NCBI GenBank assembly: GCA_902984215.1
Contig: CADWAF010002106.1
Span: forward strand, 108,398-172,397
Length of the DNA: 64,000 nucleotides
Direction: 5' to 3'
DNA from: Willaertia magna
Taxonomy: Eukaryota > Heterolobosea > Eutetramitea > Acrasida > Naegleriidae
In this document: positions 30,508-40,862 of the stretch, piece after piece
Layout: each line of letters opens with the position of its first letter
Numbering within the stretch: position 1 is the first letter of the stretch
Made by a program: the position numbers and the translations under genes
The notes under the pieces: generated by a model
What the model saw: only the letters and a program-made list of their open reading frames with translations
Database searches by the model: none
Told to the model about the DNA's origin: nothing

Positions 30508-32226
30508 ATGTATTCTACATCCACCACCTTGAATAAAAGGAACTATGTGGTAGCCATTGATTTCGGTTCTAGTGGATGCGCAGTTGCTTATGCCGATATT
30601 TTGTCTGGAGATACTGATCCAATACTTATTGAACTTCAATATAATTTTCCTAAAGCTCCAACAGTTGTTGTTCTTGACAATAATGAAAAAAAAGGGCAAA
30701 GAGTTACTGAGTTTGGTTTAGATGCTATTAATTCTTTAAAACGTAATCCTAGCAATGAAATTTTCGAAAAATTTAAAATGTTACTATCTTTAGAAGTTGA
30801 TGACGTAAAACAAATGGTAATAGGAAGTAAAGGTACTAAAATTTCATTACAAAGAGTAATTGGAGAAACTTTAAGTTATATTGTCAATTTTACTCTGAAA
30901 ACTCTTGATGAGAGGTCAGACAAAACTGTGAGAAAAAGTGATATTTTGTGGGTAATTACTGTTCCTGCAATTTGGACTTGGAAAGCAAAAGAAACAATGA
31001 GACAAGCAATGGTACAATATTGTGGATTATCTAATGATCAAATCATTGAGGCATTAGAACCAGAATGTGCAGCAATTACTTGTTGGTTACAAGGAAAGAC
31101 TAATGTAAATAAAGGAAATGTGATGGTTATTGACATTGGAGGAGGAACAGTAGACATTAGTGTTCACAATTATGAAGGAAAATGTAATGCAAGTCAACTG
31201 AAATTAAAAACTCAATATCAAGCTCAAGGAGGTCCATATGGAGGAAATAATATTGATAATATGATATTAAAAGTTGTCACAGATGTTTTAGGAGTTACTA
31301 GTTTAAAAAAAGATGAAACATACTATCAATTATGTGAAAGTATTGAATCTGAGAAGAAACGATTTTCTGTCAAGTTTAACAAACAATCAAATGATAATAT
31401 TCTGATAAGTATGAAAGAATATAAACATTTAGGATATGATATTGGTAGATTAGTTAATAATTATAATGTTACTGCACCTATTATAGTTAAATTAGATAAG
31501 GCCAATAATCTATGTATTCCTTATTCAGAAGTCTATAAGATGTTTTTGAGTATTCTAGAGCCCATAGTAAAATTAGTTCATGAAATGTTATATAATTTAG
31601 GAAAAAAGAATATTAATGTTGACACTATTTACTTGGCAGGAGGTATGGCAGAATCTACTGTTGTTCATGACTATATTAAAAAAGAAATTCAAAAGTACTA
31701 TGAAAATACAATAGTATTAACAGCATCTAAACCTCAATTGGCAATTATTAAGGGAGCAATATATTATGGTTTAAATCAAGGACTTATTCAAACTAGAGTT
31801 TCCAGCTACACTTATGGAATTTCTATTGATGCCCCATATGATCAAAGAGTGCATTCTATGGATAGAGTTAGGAAAAACTATGCTGGACATTTGTATGTAC
31901 CTAGATGTTTCTTACCTATTGTTTTAGTAGAAGAGGTAGTAGGATTAAATCATGAATTTAAAATTAGTGCTCCTCCAACTTCTGAAAACCAAAAAGATAT
32001 TCAATTCGATATTTTACAAACAAAAAGTAGGAATCCAATTTATGCAGATGAATATGGAGTTACAAAGTTAGCAACTGTAACAATTGATTTATTAGATAGT
32101 CTGCAAGTAGCTGTTGAAGATAAAATTATAGAAGTAAAACTAATGTTTGGAGCATCTGAAATTTGGATTACAGCAAAGAGTGGAGAAAAAGAACATAATG
32201 TAAGGGTATCATTTGAAACGAATTAG
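30508..32226 (+). CDS. HSPA12-like divergent Hsp70 ATPase
   Basis: A 572-residue ORF with the actin/Hsp70 ATPase fold: phosphate 1 (VVAIDFGSSGCAVAYA), connect 1 (WVITVPAIWTWKAKETM), phosphate 2 (VIDIGGGTVDISVH) and adenosine motif (IYLAGGMAESTVV). The WVITVPA and ECAAI pattern and the absence of a normal peptide-binding domain match the HSPA12A/B subfamily. ATPase residues seem intact. The C-terminal 130 residues (from about residue 430) form a beta-rich region that may replace the substrate domain. A regulatory or scaffolding chaperone role is likely. Confidence 0.88.
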   Translation: MYSTSTTLNKRNYVVAIDFGSSGCAVAYADILSGDTDPILIELQYNFPKAPTVVVLDNNEKKGQRVTEFGLDAINSLKRNPSNEIFEKFKMLLSLEVDDVKQMVIGSKGTKISLQRVIGETLSYIVNFTLKTLDERSDKTVRKSDILWVITVPAIWTWKAKETMRQAMVQYCGLSNDQIIEALEPECAAITCWLQGKTNVNKGNVMVIDIGGGTVDISVHNYEGKCNASQLKLKTQYQAQGGPYGGNNIDNMILKVVTDVLGVTSLKKDETYYQLCESIESEKKRFSVKFNKQSNDNILISMKEYKHLGYDIGRLVNNYNVTAPIIVKLDKANNLCIPYSEVYKMFLSILEPIVKLVHEMLYNLGKKNINVDTIYLAGGMAESTVVHDYIKKEIQKYYENTIVLTASKPQLAIIKGAIYYGLNQGLIQTRVSSYTYGISIDAPYDQRVHSMDRVRKNYAGHLYVPRCFLPIVLVEEVVGLNHEFKISAPPTSENQKDIQFDILQTKSRNPIYADEYGVTKLATVTIDLLDSLQVAVEDKIIEVKLMFGASEIWITAKSGEKEHNVRVSFETN

Positions 32227-32507
32227 CTCCAATGTAGTTAATTATAAAATTTTAATTCTTAAATAATACATGTTAATATACTAGTAATAATAAATTAATA
32301 CAATGTAATATAAAGAGTGATTAAAGAGACTTCCACTCTCCAATACCCTATAGTACAGTCATACAAAATCTGCACTGGGAATGCTTGAAAAAGACTATCC
32401 CTGTTTGCTTAATAATTTATTATTACTTGTTTATTAACATGTTAAATACATAGTACAAATTAACATGTACTATTAAAGAATTAAAAAAAGAAATTTAAGA
32501 AAAAATA

Positions 32508-34115
32508 ATGAAACGATTCACTTCTTCTTCACCTCTATTTAAATATCTTTGCATTATAACTTTTCTATTCTTCATCTTACTAAACTTTTACTTTTTCTTT
32601 CCATTAAATAACAACAAACAAACACCTCCTAAAATAGTTTTAATCCCTCCAAAACCATTCCCGAATAATAATCAAAACCCAATAAACAATAATCAACAAC
32701 AACAAATAACTAACAAAGAAAATAGACAATATGATAAAGAAGAAGAATATTTTAATTCAGGAATATTAAATCTAGTTGAGCCATATGAAGATAACAATGT
32801 TAAAACATTTAAATCTCAAGAAGAAATTAAAGAATATTTCTTTCCATCAACATTACAAACAATAATTCGTGAAAATAAATTTAATGATAAAAGAAATAAT
32901 AAAAATTTATTTACAATTGATCCAATAACTAAACAAATTAAAAATAAAGAATATAATAAATTAAAAGTTCATACAGTTTTTAATTTTGAATTACCATATA
33001 AAGATGATTTTATTCCTTACCCAAAATTTACAATAAAAACAAAAGAAAAATTCTGTGATTTAGATAACTTGTGTAAAACAGAACATGCTAATAATATGTG
33101 TTCAATATGTGATGCTGCTAATAATATTCCTAAATTAACATCAAAAGTGTTTTATAAAAGTTGGTGTTATAAACCAAATATAGATTATTCTATAATTTCA
33201 ATTGAAGATGGTATTTTAGATTATGGATCACATCATCCTGAAGTTAGACATTCAGTATTTGATAAATATGGTAATTTATATTCAATGCCTATTTGGCATC
33301 CATTACAATTTAAAGGTTTTAATGAATTTAAAATTGAATATTTACCTAAATTAGCATCTGTCAGTAATTCATGGTATCCAGTTGAGTTTGGACATTTTCC
33401 AATTGAAATTTTACCTAGATTTTTATTATTAAATCAATTCTTACCTTTAGATATACCTATTGTATTATATCATGCACCATTTGTTGAGAATATTATTAAT
33501 CAATTAAGAGATAAGAATGTTATAAGTAAAGAAAGAAAAATTATATGGGGAAATAGGAATACTTATTATGTTGCAAGTAGATTATACTTTTTATTCTCTA
33601 AAGAAGATGTTTATACTCCTTTAACACCTGATATTGCTTTAAGAATTGCATCTAAAGTTATTAGAAAGCCTTTAGATAATACTCAAATACAACCTTCTGC
33701 AAAGTATGTACTTGTAGTTGATAGATCAGATGCCTCTAGTAGAAGTATAACTAATTTAGAAGCTTTAGTACAAAAATTAAGATTAAATTTAAAGGATTAT
33801 CAAATTATTCCAACTCAATTATCTAAACGTACTTTCTTTGAAATTGGTAAATTATTTAATGGTGCAAGTGCAATTATTGCTCCTCATGGTGCTGGTTTAG
33901 CTAATTTGATTTTTAGTAAACCAGGTACTCTAGTGCTAGAAGTTGGTTGGCATGGAAGACCACAAGAATTCCATTGGCCTGGAGATTATTATTGTTTCAG
34001 TAGGGGCTTAGGTTTAAATTACTATGCTGTGGCTGCAACATCAGGACATCATTATACACATTTGACAGTTGATGTTGATGAAATTAATCAAATAGTTACA
34101 AATGAATTGGCTTAA
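32508..34115 (+). CDS. GT61-family glycosyltransferase, type II membrane
   Basis: A 535-residue ORF with a short cytosolic tail, a signal anchor (about 13-32, rich in F, L and I), an Asn/Gln-rich stem and a lumenal catalytic domain. The C-terminal signature (IIAPHGAGLANLIFSKPGTLVLEVG) is the DUF563/GT61 hallmark, shared with EOGT, POMGNT2 and plant xylosyl- or arabinosyltransferases. The protein should act in the Golgi or ER on glycoproteins or polysaccharide. Which sugar is moved cannot be told. The stop codon overlaps that of the opposite gene (bases 34112-34115). Confidence 0.85.
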   Translation: MKRFTSSSPLFKYLCIITFLFFILLNFYFFFPLNNNKQTPPKIVLIPPKPFPNNNQNPINNNQQQQITNKENRQYDKEEEYFNSGILNLVEPYEDNNVKTFKSQEEIKEYFFPSTLQTIIRENKFNDKRNNKNLFTIDPITKQIKNKEYNKLKVHTVFNFELPYKDDFIPYPKFTIKTKEKFCDLDNLCKTEHANNMCSICDAANNIPKLTSKVFYKSWCYKPNIDYSIISIEDGILDYGSHHPEVRHSVFDKYGNLYSMPIWHPLQFKGFNEFKIEYLPKLASVSNSWYPVEFGHFPIEILPRFLLLNQFLPLDIPIVLYHAPFVENIINQLRDKNVISKERKIIWGNRNTYYVASRLYFLFSKEDVYTPLTPDIALRIASKVIRKPLDNTQIQPSAKYVLVVDRSDASSRSITNLEALVQKLRLNLKDYQIIPTQLSKRTFFEIGKLFNGASAIIAPHGAGLANLIFSKPGTLVLEVGWHGRPQEFHWPGDYYCFSRGLGLNYYAVAATSGHHYTHLTVDVDEINQIVTNELA

Positions 34116-37036
34116 TTTTTATTTACAGTTTTAACTATTAAATCTTCTAGAATTTCTTTAGGGAAAAAGGTATTGTACAATAACTGAGAATCTTTTTCCT
34201 TAATTTCATCAAATACTTTTTGTGTTTCAGCAATCAATAAACGATGAAACATAAAATCTTTCTTAGAACTTAATATCAATCTTTCTTGGTGACCATCTGT
34301 TGAACTAGAAGTAGAATGTCTGGGTGTTAGTTCTTGTAAATTGTTTTGTAATTGGGCAACCAAATTGAACACTTTTTGTTCCATTTGAAATTTTAAATTT
34401 TCACTTTCTTTTTGAACTAAACGAACTCTATCATTCATTATAGAAGAAATAATTTGAATCTTAGTAAATATAACATCAGATAAGAGTAGACAATCTGCTT
34501 CATGTGCTTCTTTTCTACAAATAACTTCTTGTCTTACCATTCCTCTTAATTTAGAGGTAGTTTCTCCAAATACATGTAAACATGGAATACCATTTTCAAT
34601 AATTGTGAAATCACTGTCACCAATATGCATGGCTATAGATATCTTAGGAAAAGGAATAACAGCATAACAATTTTCATCACCATCTTCATCCTTAAATTTC
34701 AATCCATAAGTATGGGAAATGTAAAAGATTGAGAAAGCTAAATACATTGCACTAACAATGTGTTCATAACATTTATAAGGTGTATCTATAATCCAATGTA
34801 AATTAGCTGCTGTTAAAGATCTCATTGATTTTGATGGTGAAACTATACTTGTTGGAGTTTGTGACGAAGAATGACCACTATGATGAGAGGCAAATGAATT
34901 TGCACTTTTAGATTCAGTGTTATCATCTACCTCAGTTGTAGCATCTTGATCTTCATGTAGCGAGGAGCTATTTCCAGCTTGTGTTGGTGGACTTTGTACA
35001 CGAGTACCTGTAGCACCAGTACTGGTAGATGCATTAATACGATAACATTTGAGTTGACTAGAACTAGCATCCACAACATTAAAACCATGGAACCAACAAA
35101 CCTCTTTCAAAACTTCCATCACAGCACTAGTGTATTCTATTAATCTTTTTGAACTTAGTGGTTTGTGTTTTACAATCTCATGGGGAATAAAGAAACTAGT
35201 ATTACTTTTGTCTTTTGGTATTGTTGATACTTGTTGACAAATACATTGTTGTAATTGAGTTACTTTAAAGTCCATAAATAAGTTAACAAAAACTGCATCC
35301 CTAACATCTTCATAATAATTAGGGTCAAGTCCATTTTGATTTTTCATTAAAATAGATTCTGGAATTAAAGAATAATATGCAATTTCATACATATTACGTT
35401 GTTCAATTAATTGTTGTTGATTATCTGTCATTGCTGTTTTTAAATTAGTTGCCGTGTTTAATAATTTTTCAATTTTATCTCTCTGGAAAATGAAAACTAT
35501 CATTACAAAATTAACAAACATGAAAAATACAAATAATCCATCAACAATACAATAAAATCCTCTATAAATAACATCTTGCATTTGTTCTTCTACAATTACT
35601 AAATATGTTTCAGAATCTGTTGAAAAATCAGAATAATATAAAGTTCTTCCTTGATACCATAGTGGATCATATTTCTTTGTTCTACTTCCTTCTAATAATT
35701 GAGTTAATGTTGAATTATCATAATCTTCCATTGTAAATAAAGATTGTGAAGAAGATATATTTTGATATTTAGGGATATAATGTAAAAATGCTTTAGTGCT
35801 GTTCTTAGAATCAAAATAGTATTGACCTAACATGTTAATTATCATTACTCTTAGTTTACTATTTTCTGGAACAACTTCTTTCAATTGTGAAAAGAATGGA
35901 TTTAAATTTGTTGTTCCAATCATATATCCAGCAAATAACATTTGTTTGCCATCTGTTCCAACTGATGTGACACGATCCTTAATTAATGTCATATTAAAGC
36001 TTGCCCATTCACTTTCTGTGAGCTCACATAATATTGATTTTTGAGATCTTACCAATTGAACATAAGGTATTTGGATATCACTATAAGTTTTACCTCTTTT
36101 TAAATCTAAAAAACTAAACCAAGTACGTTCATTAAAAGAACCTCTTAAATAATCCTGATAAGCTGGAGTATCAGATCTATCTACTAACCCTGTAGTTTGG
36201 ATGAGGGTAACTGTTTTATTGTTTTGAACCTTATTTTCAATTTTTATTAATTCCATACCTGAATGCGAAAGGTATCTTAATTGATCAGCTGTATTAATAT
36301 AGCCATTAGCCCACCTATAAAAAGAAGAAGTAATTTTACTAGTTTCATTTGAAGTAAGTTTAAATTGTTTTTCAGCATTATTACTAGATATTGTGGCAAT
36401 ATTAGTTTGAGAATAAAAATTAGGATTGTTTTGTAAAAGTTTAGTCTTTGCTGTTGTATAACTTTGTGACAACAGAAAATTCTTTGTGGCATTACATATA
36501 ATTTGACCAACTGTCAATGACTCCGTAAAGTACTCAATCCAATCTGAATTTTCATTTAATACTGCTTGTAGGGGTTTTAATATGGAGCTGGCAATACTAG
36601 ATTGTGAACTTTTCCCCATTCTTTGTCCTTCTACATATGAGATAATAACAGTAGTACCCACACATAAAACACCTATTATTGCTAAAAGTATAAACCAAAG
36701 AATTTGATTAGTTAAAACTGACACTACCTGCCGTAAACAAGCAGCAATTTTTCTATTTCTTCTTCTTCTCTTTCTTAATTTACTAATTATGTCAGGATGT
36801 TTATGGTGGTGTGAATGAGGAAGTATTGTTACCCCTCGTATTTGTCTTGGAAGTGGATAACGAGTCTTTGGCGTATTGTCTTCATTATGGTCATCAAAAG
36901 ATACACCTTTGGCTTTTGGAGTTGAAGGTTCTACTGTTGACAACCGGTTGTTGGCTTTGTTCTTTTGCAAACGAGTCAATGCTTTGTTTGTTATTTCAGT
37001 GGAATCAGAGGTGAGTGTGTGGTGGTCGTCAGACAT
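34112..37036 (-). CDS. Cache-domain receptor with degenerate class III cyclase domain
   Basis: About 974 residues starting at ATG 37036 (MSDDHHTLTSD); the frame upstream holds only a TTG. After a basic N-terminus and TM1 (about 105-135) comes a large extracellular region like dCache (about 150-480, with WFSFLDLKRGK), then TM2 (about 500-525) and a cytosolic helical linker. The cytosolic part matches class III nucleotide cyclase topology (VFVNLFMDFK in place of VFxDIxGFT, then MHIGD and HVFGETTSKLRGM). The two metal-binding aspartates appear replaced, and a Ser/Thr-rich insertion splits the domain. It is probably a pseudo-cyclase or a heterodimer partner rather than an active enzyme. Confidence 0.7.
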   Translation of the reverse strand: MSDDHHTLTSDSTEITNKALTRLQKNKANNRLSTVEPSTPKAKGVSFDDHNEDNTPKTRYPLPRQIRGVTILPHSHHHKHPDIISKLRKRRRRNRKIAACLRQVVSVLTNQILWFILLAIIGVLCVGTTVIISYVEGQRMGKSSQSSIASSILKPLQAVLNENSDWIEYFTESLTVGQIICNATKNFLLSQSYTTAKTKLLQNNPNFYSQTNIATISSNNAEKQFKLTSNETSKITSSFYRWANGYINTADQLRYLSHSGMELIKIENKVQNNKTVTLIQTTGLVDRSDTPAYQDYLRGSFNERTWFSFLDLKRGKTYSDIQIPYVQLVRSQKSILCELTESEWASFNMTLIKDRVTSVGTDGKQMLFAGYMIGTTNLNPFFSQLKEVVPENSKLRVMIINMLGQYYFDSKNSTKAFLHYIPKYQNISSSQSLFTMEDYDNSTLTQLLEGSRTKKYDPLWYQGRTLYYSDFSTDSETYLVIVEEQMQDVIYRGFYCIVDGLFVFFMFVNFVMIVFIFQRDKIEKLLNTATNLKTAMTDNQQQLIEQRNMYEIAYYSLIPESILMKNQNGLDPNYYEDVRDAVFVNLFMDFKVTQLQQCICQQVSTIPKDKSNTSFFIPHEIVKHKPLSSKRLIEYTSAVMEVLKEVCWFHGFNVVDASSSQLKCYRINASTSTGATGTRVQSPPTQAGNSSSLHEDQDATTEVDDNTESKSANSFASHHSGHSSSQTPTSIVSPSKSMRSLTAANLHWIIDTPYKCYEHIVSAMYLAFSIFYISHTYGLKFKDEDGDENCYAVIPFPKISIAMHIGDSDFTIIENGIPCLHVFGETTSKLRGMVRQEVICRKEAHEADCLLLSDVIFTKIQIISSIMNDRVRLVQKESENLKFQMEQKVFNLVAQLQNNLQELTPRHSTSSSTDGHQERLILSSKKDFMFHRLLIAETQKVFDEIKEKDSQLLYNTFFPKEILEDLIVKTVNKN

Positions 37037-37389
37037 TTGTTTTATAATTACTTCTTTAGTGGATTTAGTAAGAAACAAATACGTCCGGATTAAGTCTTGA
37101 ATAAAATAAATTGCTCGTTGCCATAACCTCTTATAGTATACAGTTTACAGATTTTGAGGTGTAAATAACCCATTTTCCTTGTATAATCCTTAACATGATT
37201 GTTGTCTGCGAAACGCTCTAAATAATCTAGAGGATTAATGTTTGTGGTAACTCTCTGAAAGTCATTCTATCTAGCTTTTTTCCTCCACATTACACTAGTA
37301 AGAAAATTGTATTGCTCAAACAAAGATGTATTGTTCTTGTAGTGAACTCTGGTTTCCCTGCTACATGACATTTAAAATCATAATAAAAA
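37037..37389. other. Intergenic region, 353 bp
   Basis: Divergent spacer between the Cache receptor and the Kazal-like gene. I see no ORF, tRNA or clear promoter motif in it; an ATGATTG and a CTGA fit a C/D snoRNA only poorly. Confidence 0.7.
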
Positions 37390-37908
37390 ATGAGGATATT
37401 TGTCATTATCAGCATTTTGTTATTTGTGTTGACACTGGCAAGTCGTTATTCGACAGTAATTTCTTATCAAAGAGAAAGACTTCCTGTTTATGACAATATA
37501 ATTATTAGTGACGATATTATGAGAGACGGAGATGAAGGTAGTGCATGTGGTTATGTTGATAATGTACTAAAAGGATGTTTTAGAGGATTATTTTGCCATT
37601 TTTATAACCAAACGTGTGGAGTGATAGGTAACAGTTCTAAAATATCGGAAGTTGGGGTTTGTGAAAGAATTCCTTTGGGTTGTCCAGTGTGTAATGTTAC
37701 TAGCTCTTCAACTACGAATAACGATACGTGTGGTTGTGATGGAAAGTGGTATTGCAGTTCTTGTCATGTTTACATGGCTGGTTGGAGTGAATCAACTAAA
37801 GATAGATGTGGAATCAACTCAGCTTTGTCAGTAACACAATTCATACTTCCGGAATCATTTCATCTTTTAGGATTTATCTTGTTGCTGTTTTGTATTTCAC
37901 TGTTTTAA
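37390..37908 (+). CDS. Small secreted Cys-rich protein, Kazal-like
   Basis: A 172-residue ORF. The N-terminal signal peptide (FVIISILLFVLTLA) and C-terminal hydrophobic tail (LLGFILLLFCISLF) with no cytosolic end indicate a GPI-anchored or processed surface protein. The middle has about 14 cysteines. Residues 95-140 (GCPVC, then DTCGCDGKWYCSSC) fit a Kazal-type serine protease inhibitor fold (CGxDG core), although the reactive-site region is unusual. The first Cys-rich segment resembles an IGFBP or antistasin module. N-glycosylation sequons are present. The target protease, if any, is unknown. Confidence 0.65.
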   Translation: MRIFVIISILLFVLTLASRYSTVISYQRERLPVYDNIIISDDIMRDGDEGSACGYVDNVLKGCFRGLFCHFYNQTCGVIGNSSKISEVGVCERIPLGCPVCNVTSSSTTNNDTCGCDGKWYCSSCHVYMAGWSESTKDRCGINSALSVTQFILPESFHLLGFILLLFCISLF

Positions 37909-37923
37909 GCCATTTTTTCGTTA

Positions 37924-37935
37924 TTTGCCGCCAAA
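37924..37935. promoter_or_regulatory. E2F-like site TTTGCCGCCAAA
   Basis: It differs from the palindrome TTTGGCGCCAAA only in the core order and keeps the flanking TTT and AAA. It lies 78 bp upstream of the WRAP73 ATG at 38013. Confidence 0.4.
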
Positions 37936-38012
37936 TTATTTTCAAAAAAATTAAAACAAAAAATTGAATCAACAACACTTGTTTCATCTACATTTATTAC
38001 TCACATCAAATA

Positions 38013-39399
38013 ATGGATTTCAGTGAAGTTTTTAAGTATTCGGGAATTTGTAAATTTTCACCAAATGGTAAATACCTAGCAAATTCTGCTGGGTATAGAT
38101 TAGTTATTAAAGATGTTGAGTCTCTTCAAGTAATTCGTTTTTATACTTGTTCAGATATTATTTCTCAAATTGAATGGAGTAATGATAGTGAATTTGTTTT
38201 ATGTGCTCAATACAAAAGAGCATGTGTAGAGGTTTGGAGTGTTAACGATAGCTCATGGAAATGTAAAATAGAAGAAGGTCCAGCTGGAGTGAGCTATGCA
38301 AGATTTTCTCCAGATTCCAGACATGTTTTAGTTACTGCAGACTTTCAATTAAGGATAACAATATGGTCGCTCACAGCACAAAATGTAGGATCTAGTGAGG
38401 CGAGTGAGTTGGCTTTAAACGTTGCTCATATTAAACATCCCAAGTACTCTTCTAAGGGATTGGATTTTTCACCAAATGGAAAATATATGGCTTTGGTAGA
38501 AAGAAGGGATTGTAAAGATTATATTTCAATAATTGTGACTGAAACGTGGGAGCTAGTGAAACATTTTCCTGTTAGAACAAAAAATTTAGTTGATATGAAG
38601 TGGTCACCTGATGGAAGATTTTTAGTGGTTTGGGATTCCAATCTTGAGTATTCAATAACAATTTATTCCCCTGCTGGATCCGAAGTTGCTCATTATTCTG
38701 CATATAGTGACATGTTAGGCATTAAGACTGTTAAGTGGTCTCCCAGTGGACAACTACTATCAATTGGAAGTTTTGACCAAAAGGCTAGAATTTTAAATCA
38801 TTTGACGTGGAAGCTTACAGCATGTTATGAACATAATTCACCTCTTTCAATCGAAAATTATCCAAATAATCCTGTTGTTTTTCAAGAGGTTGAGTTTACT
38901 GGGGTGAAGAATACTGCCCAAAGCAAAACTAGATGTAAGTGTTGCATTTATTAATTTTATTAATTCTCTATTAGATGTAATCGCTGAATTACCAGTATCC
39001 CTGAAGATTTTAAAAAATATTGATTACAAAAAATCTAACCCTCAAGAAGGTGTTGGATTAATGGATTGGTCAAATGATTCTAGATATTTATTCACCAGAA
39101 ATGACAGCATGCCCAACGTTTTGTGGATATGGGAAACTAGCAAACTTTCTCTGTGTTCTGTTGTGGTGCAAATGCTTCCAATTAGGTTCGCTCAATGGGA
39201 TCCTTCTCACACTAGACTTGCAATTTGTACAGGAAACGGCAGAATTTATATCTGGTCTAAGGAAGGTTGTTCTTGTGTAGATATACCAAGCGTAAACTTT
39301 AATGTTCAAACATTCAAATGGAATTCAGATGGTGGATCAATGGTCCTACTAGATAACAATACATTTTGCGTTTGCTACCCTTCTATTGATAGTTGTTAA
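38013..39399 (+). CDS. WRAP73: WRAP73 (WDR8) WD-repeat centrosomal protein
   Basis: Exons 38013-38934 and 38975-39399 join across a 40-bp intron to give 448 residues, close to the family length. The N-terminus (MDFSEVFKYSG, CKFSPNGKYLA) and C-terminus (TRNDSMPNVLWIW, LPIRFAQWDP, RLAICTGNGRIYIWS) match WRAP73. WRAP73 acts at centriolar satellites and spindle poles with SSX2IP/Msd1 and is needed for microtubule anchoring and ciliogenesis. The WD repeats form a propeller. This supports a centriole-bearing organism. Confidence 0.92.
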
Positions 39400-39449
39400 A
39401 CTATTGACGCCGCACTATTTATTTAATATTTACAAATTACGTGTCTTAA

Positions 39450-40610
39450 TTACTTTGCCACCGCACATTTACAATCGGACAATTGTTCTTGTACTCCCAA
39501 TGAATAAGGACCTACCAACAAGAAGTTGGATCCTGATGATTGTGTTGTATTTGAAGCTTGTGTTAAGGAGCTAAGAGGAGTATGTAGAGCCAAATTTAAA
39601 GTAATTGCTTGTTGGTTTCCCATATCTAGAGCCTCTAATAACTGTTGTGCGTCACTATCAGTTTGATTTCCTTGGGATGTTGCGTTAGAAATATCCAACA
39701 TGAGGTTACTTGGTGTTGCTTGGTCACCACTTCCATAAAATCCTTGTGTTGCTGCCTGTAACACACCAATGGCGTTAGTTGAGGTTGAAGATATTCTAAT
39801 ACTACTATTAGTTTCTGGGCCAATCTGACTTTCTGGCAAGACAAATAACTTGTGGGATAGAAGAATGTGTACAGTTTTGTTATCACTTGATACTGAATCC
39901 AACTTAATGTTATCAATGGAAATGAATACATTCATTGAAAAAGGCACAACAGTTACATTTTGAGCGGTTATGTTTGCGTTTGCACTCAATGGGACTTCAC
40001 TCATGAGTGCAGTAATGGTTACTTGTCCAATGTCTGTTGAAAATGAAGAGGTAACATAGGCAAAATGAAATCCTGTACCACTTGTAGATTCAGTGTTATT
40101 GTTGGATACAGATGAATTTCCACCGATTACTTTGATGCCATAGTTTACAGTTGCACTTGAAGACAACAAATCAACCACTTTAACAATTCCTTCACCTGTT
40201 GTTTGGTTTGAACTAAGTATTGCACTTGCATTTGTTACTCCTTCTTCATAAAACACAATTTTGTCAAATTGAAGTGCAACAAGATTTCCGTCTTTCTGTT
40301 TATACCCAACCGTTGACAAATTACCAAACACAAAGAATGAAAGATGTTGAACAGCATTTGGTAAGCCTAATTCATTGCCAACACTACTGTATTGGCAGTT
40401 CAAAGGATTGTCAAGCAAAACACTAGACTTGTCCTCTTTGAGAACCTTCAAGGAACGTACACAAGAAATTAAATTTTGAGCCAAATTAAAGTTAAGCTTT
40501 GTAGGATCTAATATTTGACTTTGGGCCGTTGATGGAAACATTATGCAAGCACAAAAGCAAGCAATTACAACCGTTGGAATAATATATTTATCCATCTTTT
40601 GTTTTTTCAT
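39450..40610 (-). CDS. Secreted N-glycosylated protein, unknown
   Basis: A 386-residue ORF beginning with a signal peptide (YIIPTVVIACFCACIMFP, cleavage near AQS). The mature part is beta-rich and dense in Ser, Thr and Asn, with many N-x-S/T sequons and few cysteines (two early, two at the C-terminus in CKC). There is no C-terminal anchor, so it is likely released or wall-bound. The codon mix looks richer in G and C at third positions than in neighbouring AT-rich genes. I do not recognise the family. Confidence 0.65.
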   Translation of the reverse strand: MKKQKMDKYIIPTVVIACFCACIMFPSTAQSQILDPTKLNFNLAQNLISCVRSLKVLKEDKSSVLLDNPLNCQYSSVGNELGLPNAVQHLSFFVFGNLSTVGYKQKDGNLVALQFDKIVFYEEGVTNASAILSSNQTTGEGIVKVVDLLSSSATVNYGIKVIGGNSSVSNNNTESTSGTGFHFAYVTSSFSTDIGQVTITALMSEVPLSANANITAQNVTVVPFSMNVFISIDNIKLDSVSSDNKTVHILLSHKLFVLPESQIGPETNSSIRISSTSTNAIGVLQAATQGFYGSGDQATPSNLMLDISNATSQGNQTDSDAQQLLEALDMGNQQAITLNLALHTPLSSLTQASNTTQSSGSNFLLVGPYSLGVQEQLSDCKCAVAK

Positions 40611-40862
40611 TGATTTTGTTTACAAACATCTTGGTTTTGCAAGGATTTTATAGTTATTTACACGACTCAATTTAGAATAAATTCTTATTTTATGACAGAA
40701 GGAAAATTGCAAAGAAAGGAATTCACAAAAGTTATTTTTGCCCAACCTGCTTTATGGATTACATTTACAAAAAGGAGTTCCTTGGATTTTGGCAAGCAAT
40801 GTTCGTGCCTTGTACAAAGAATTCTAATTAAGAACGCTATAGATAGAACATTTTATACAATT

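Noticed and set aside
37190..37260. Possible C/D-box snoRNA (ATGATTG ... CTGA)
   Set aside because: Box C does not fit RTGATGA well and no terminal stem or guide duplex was visible.
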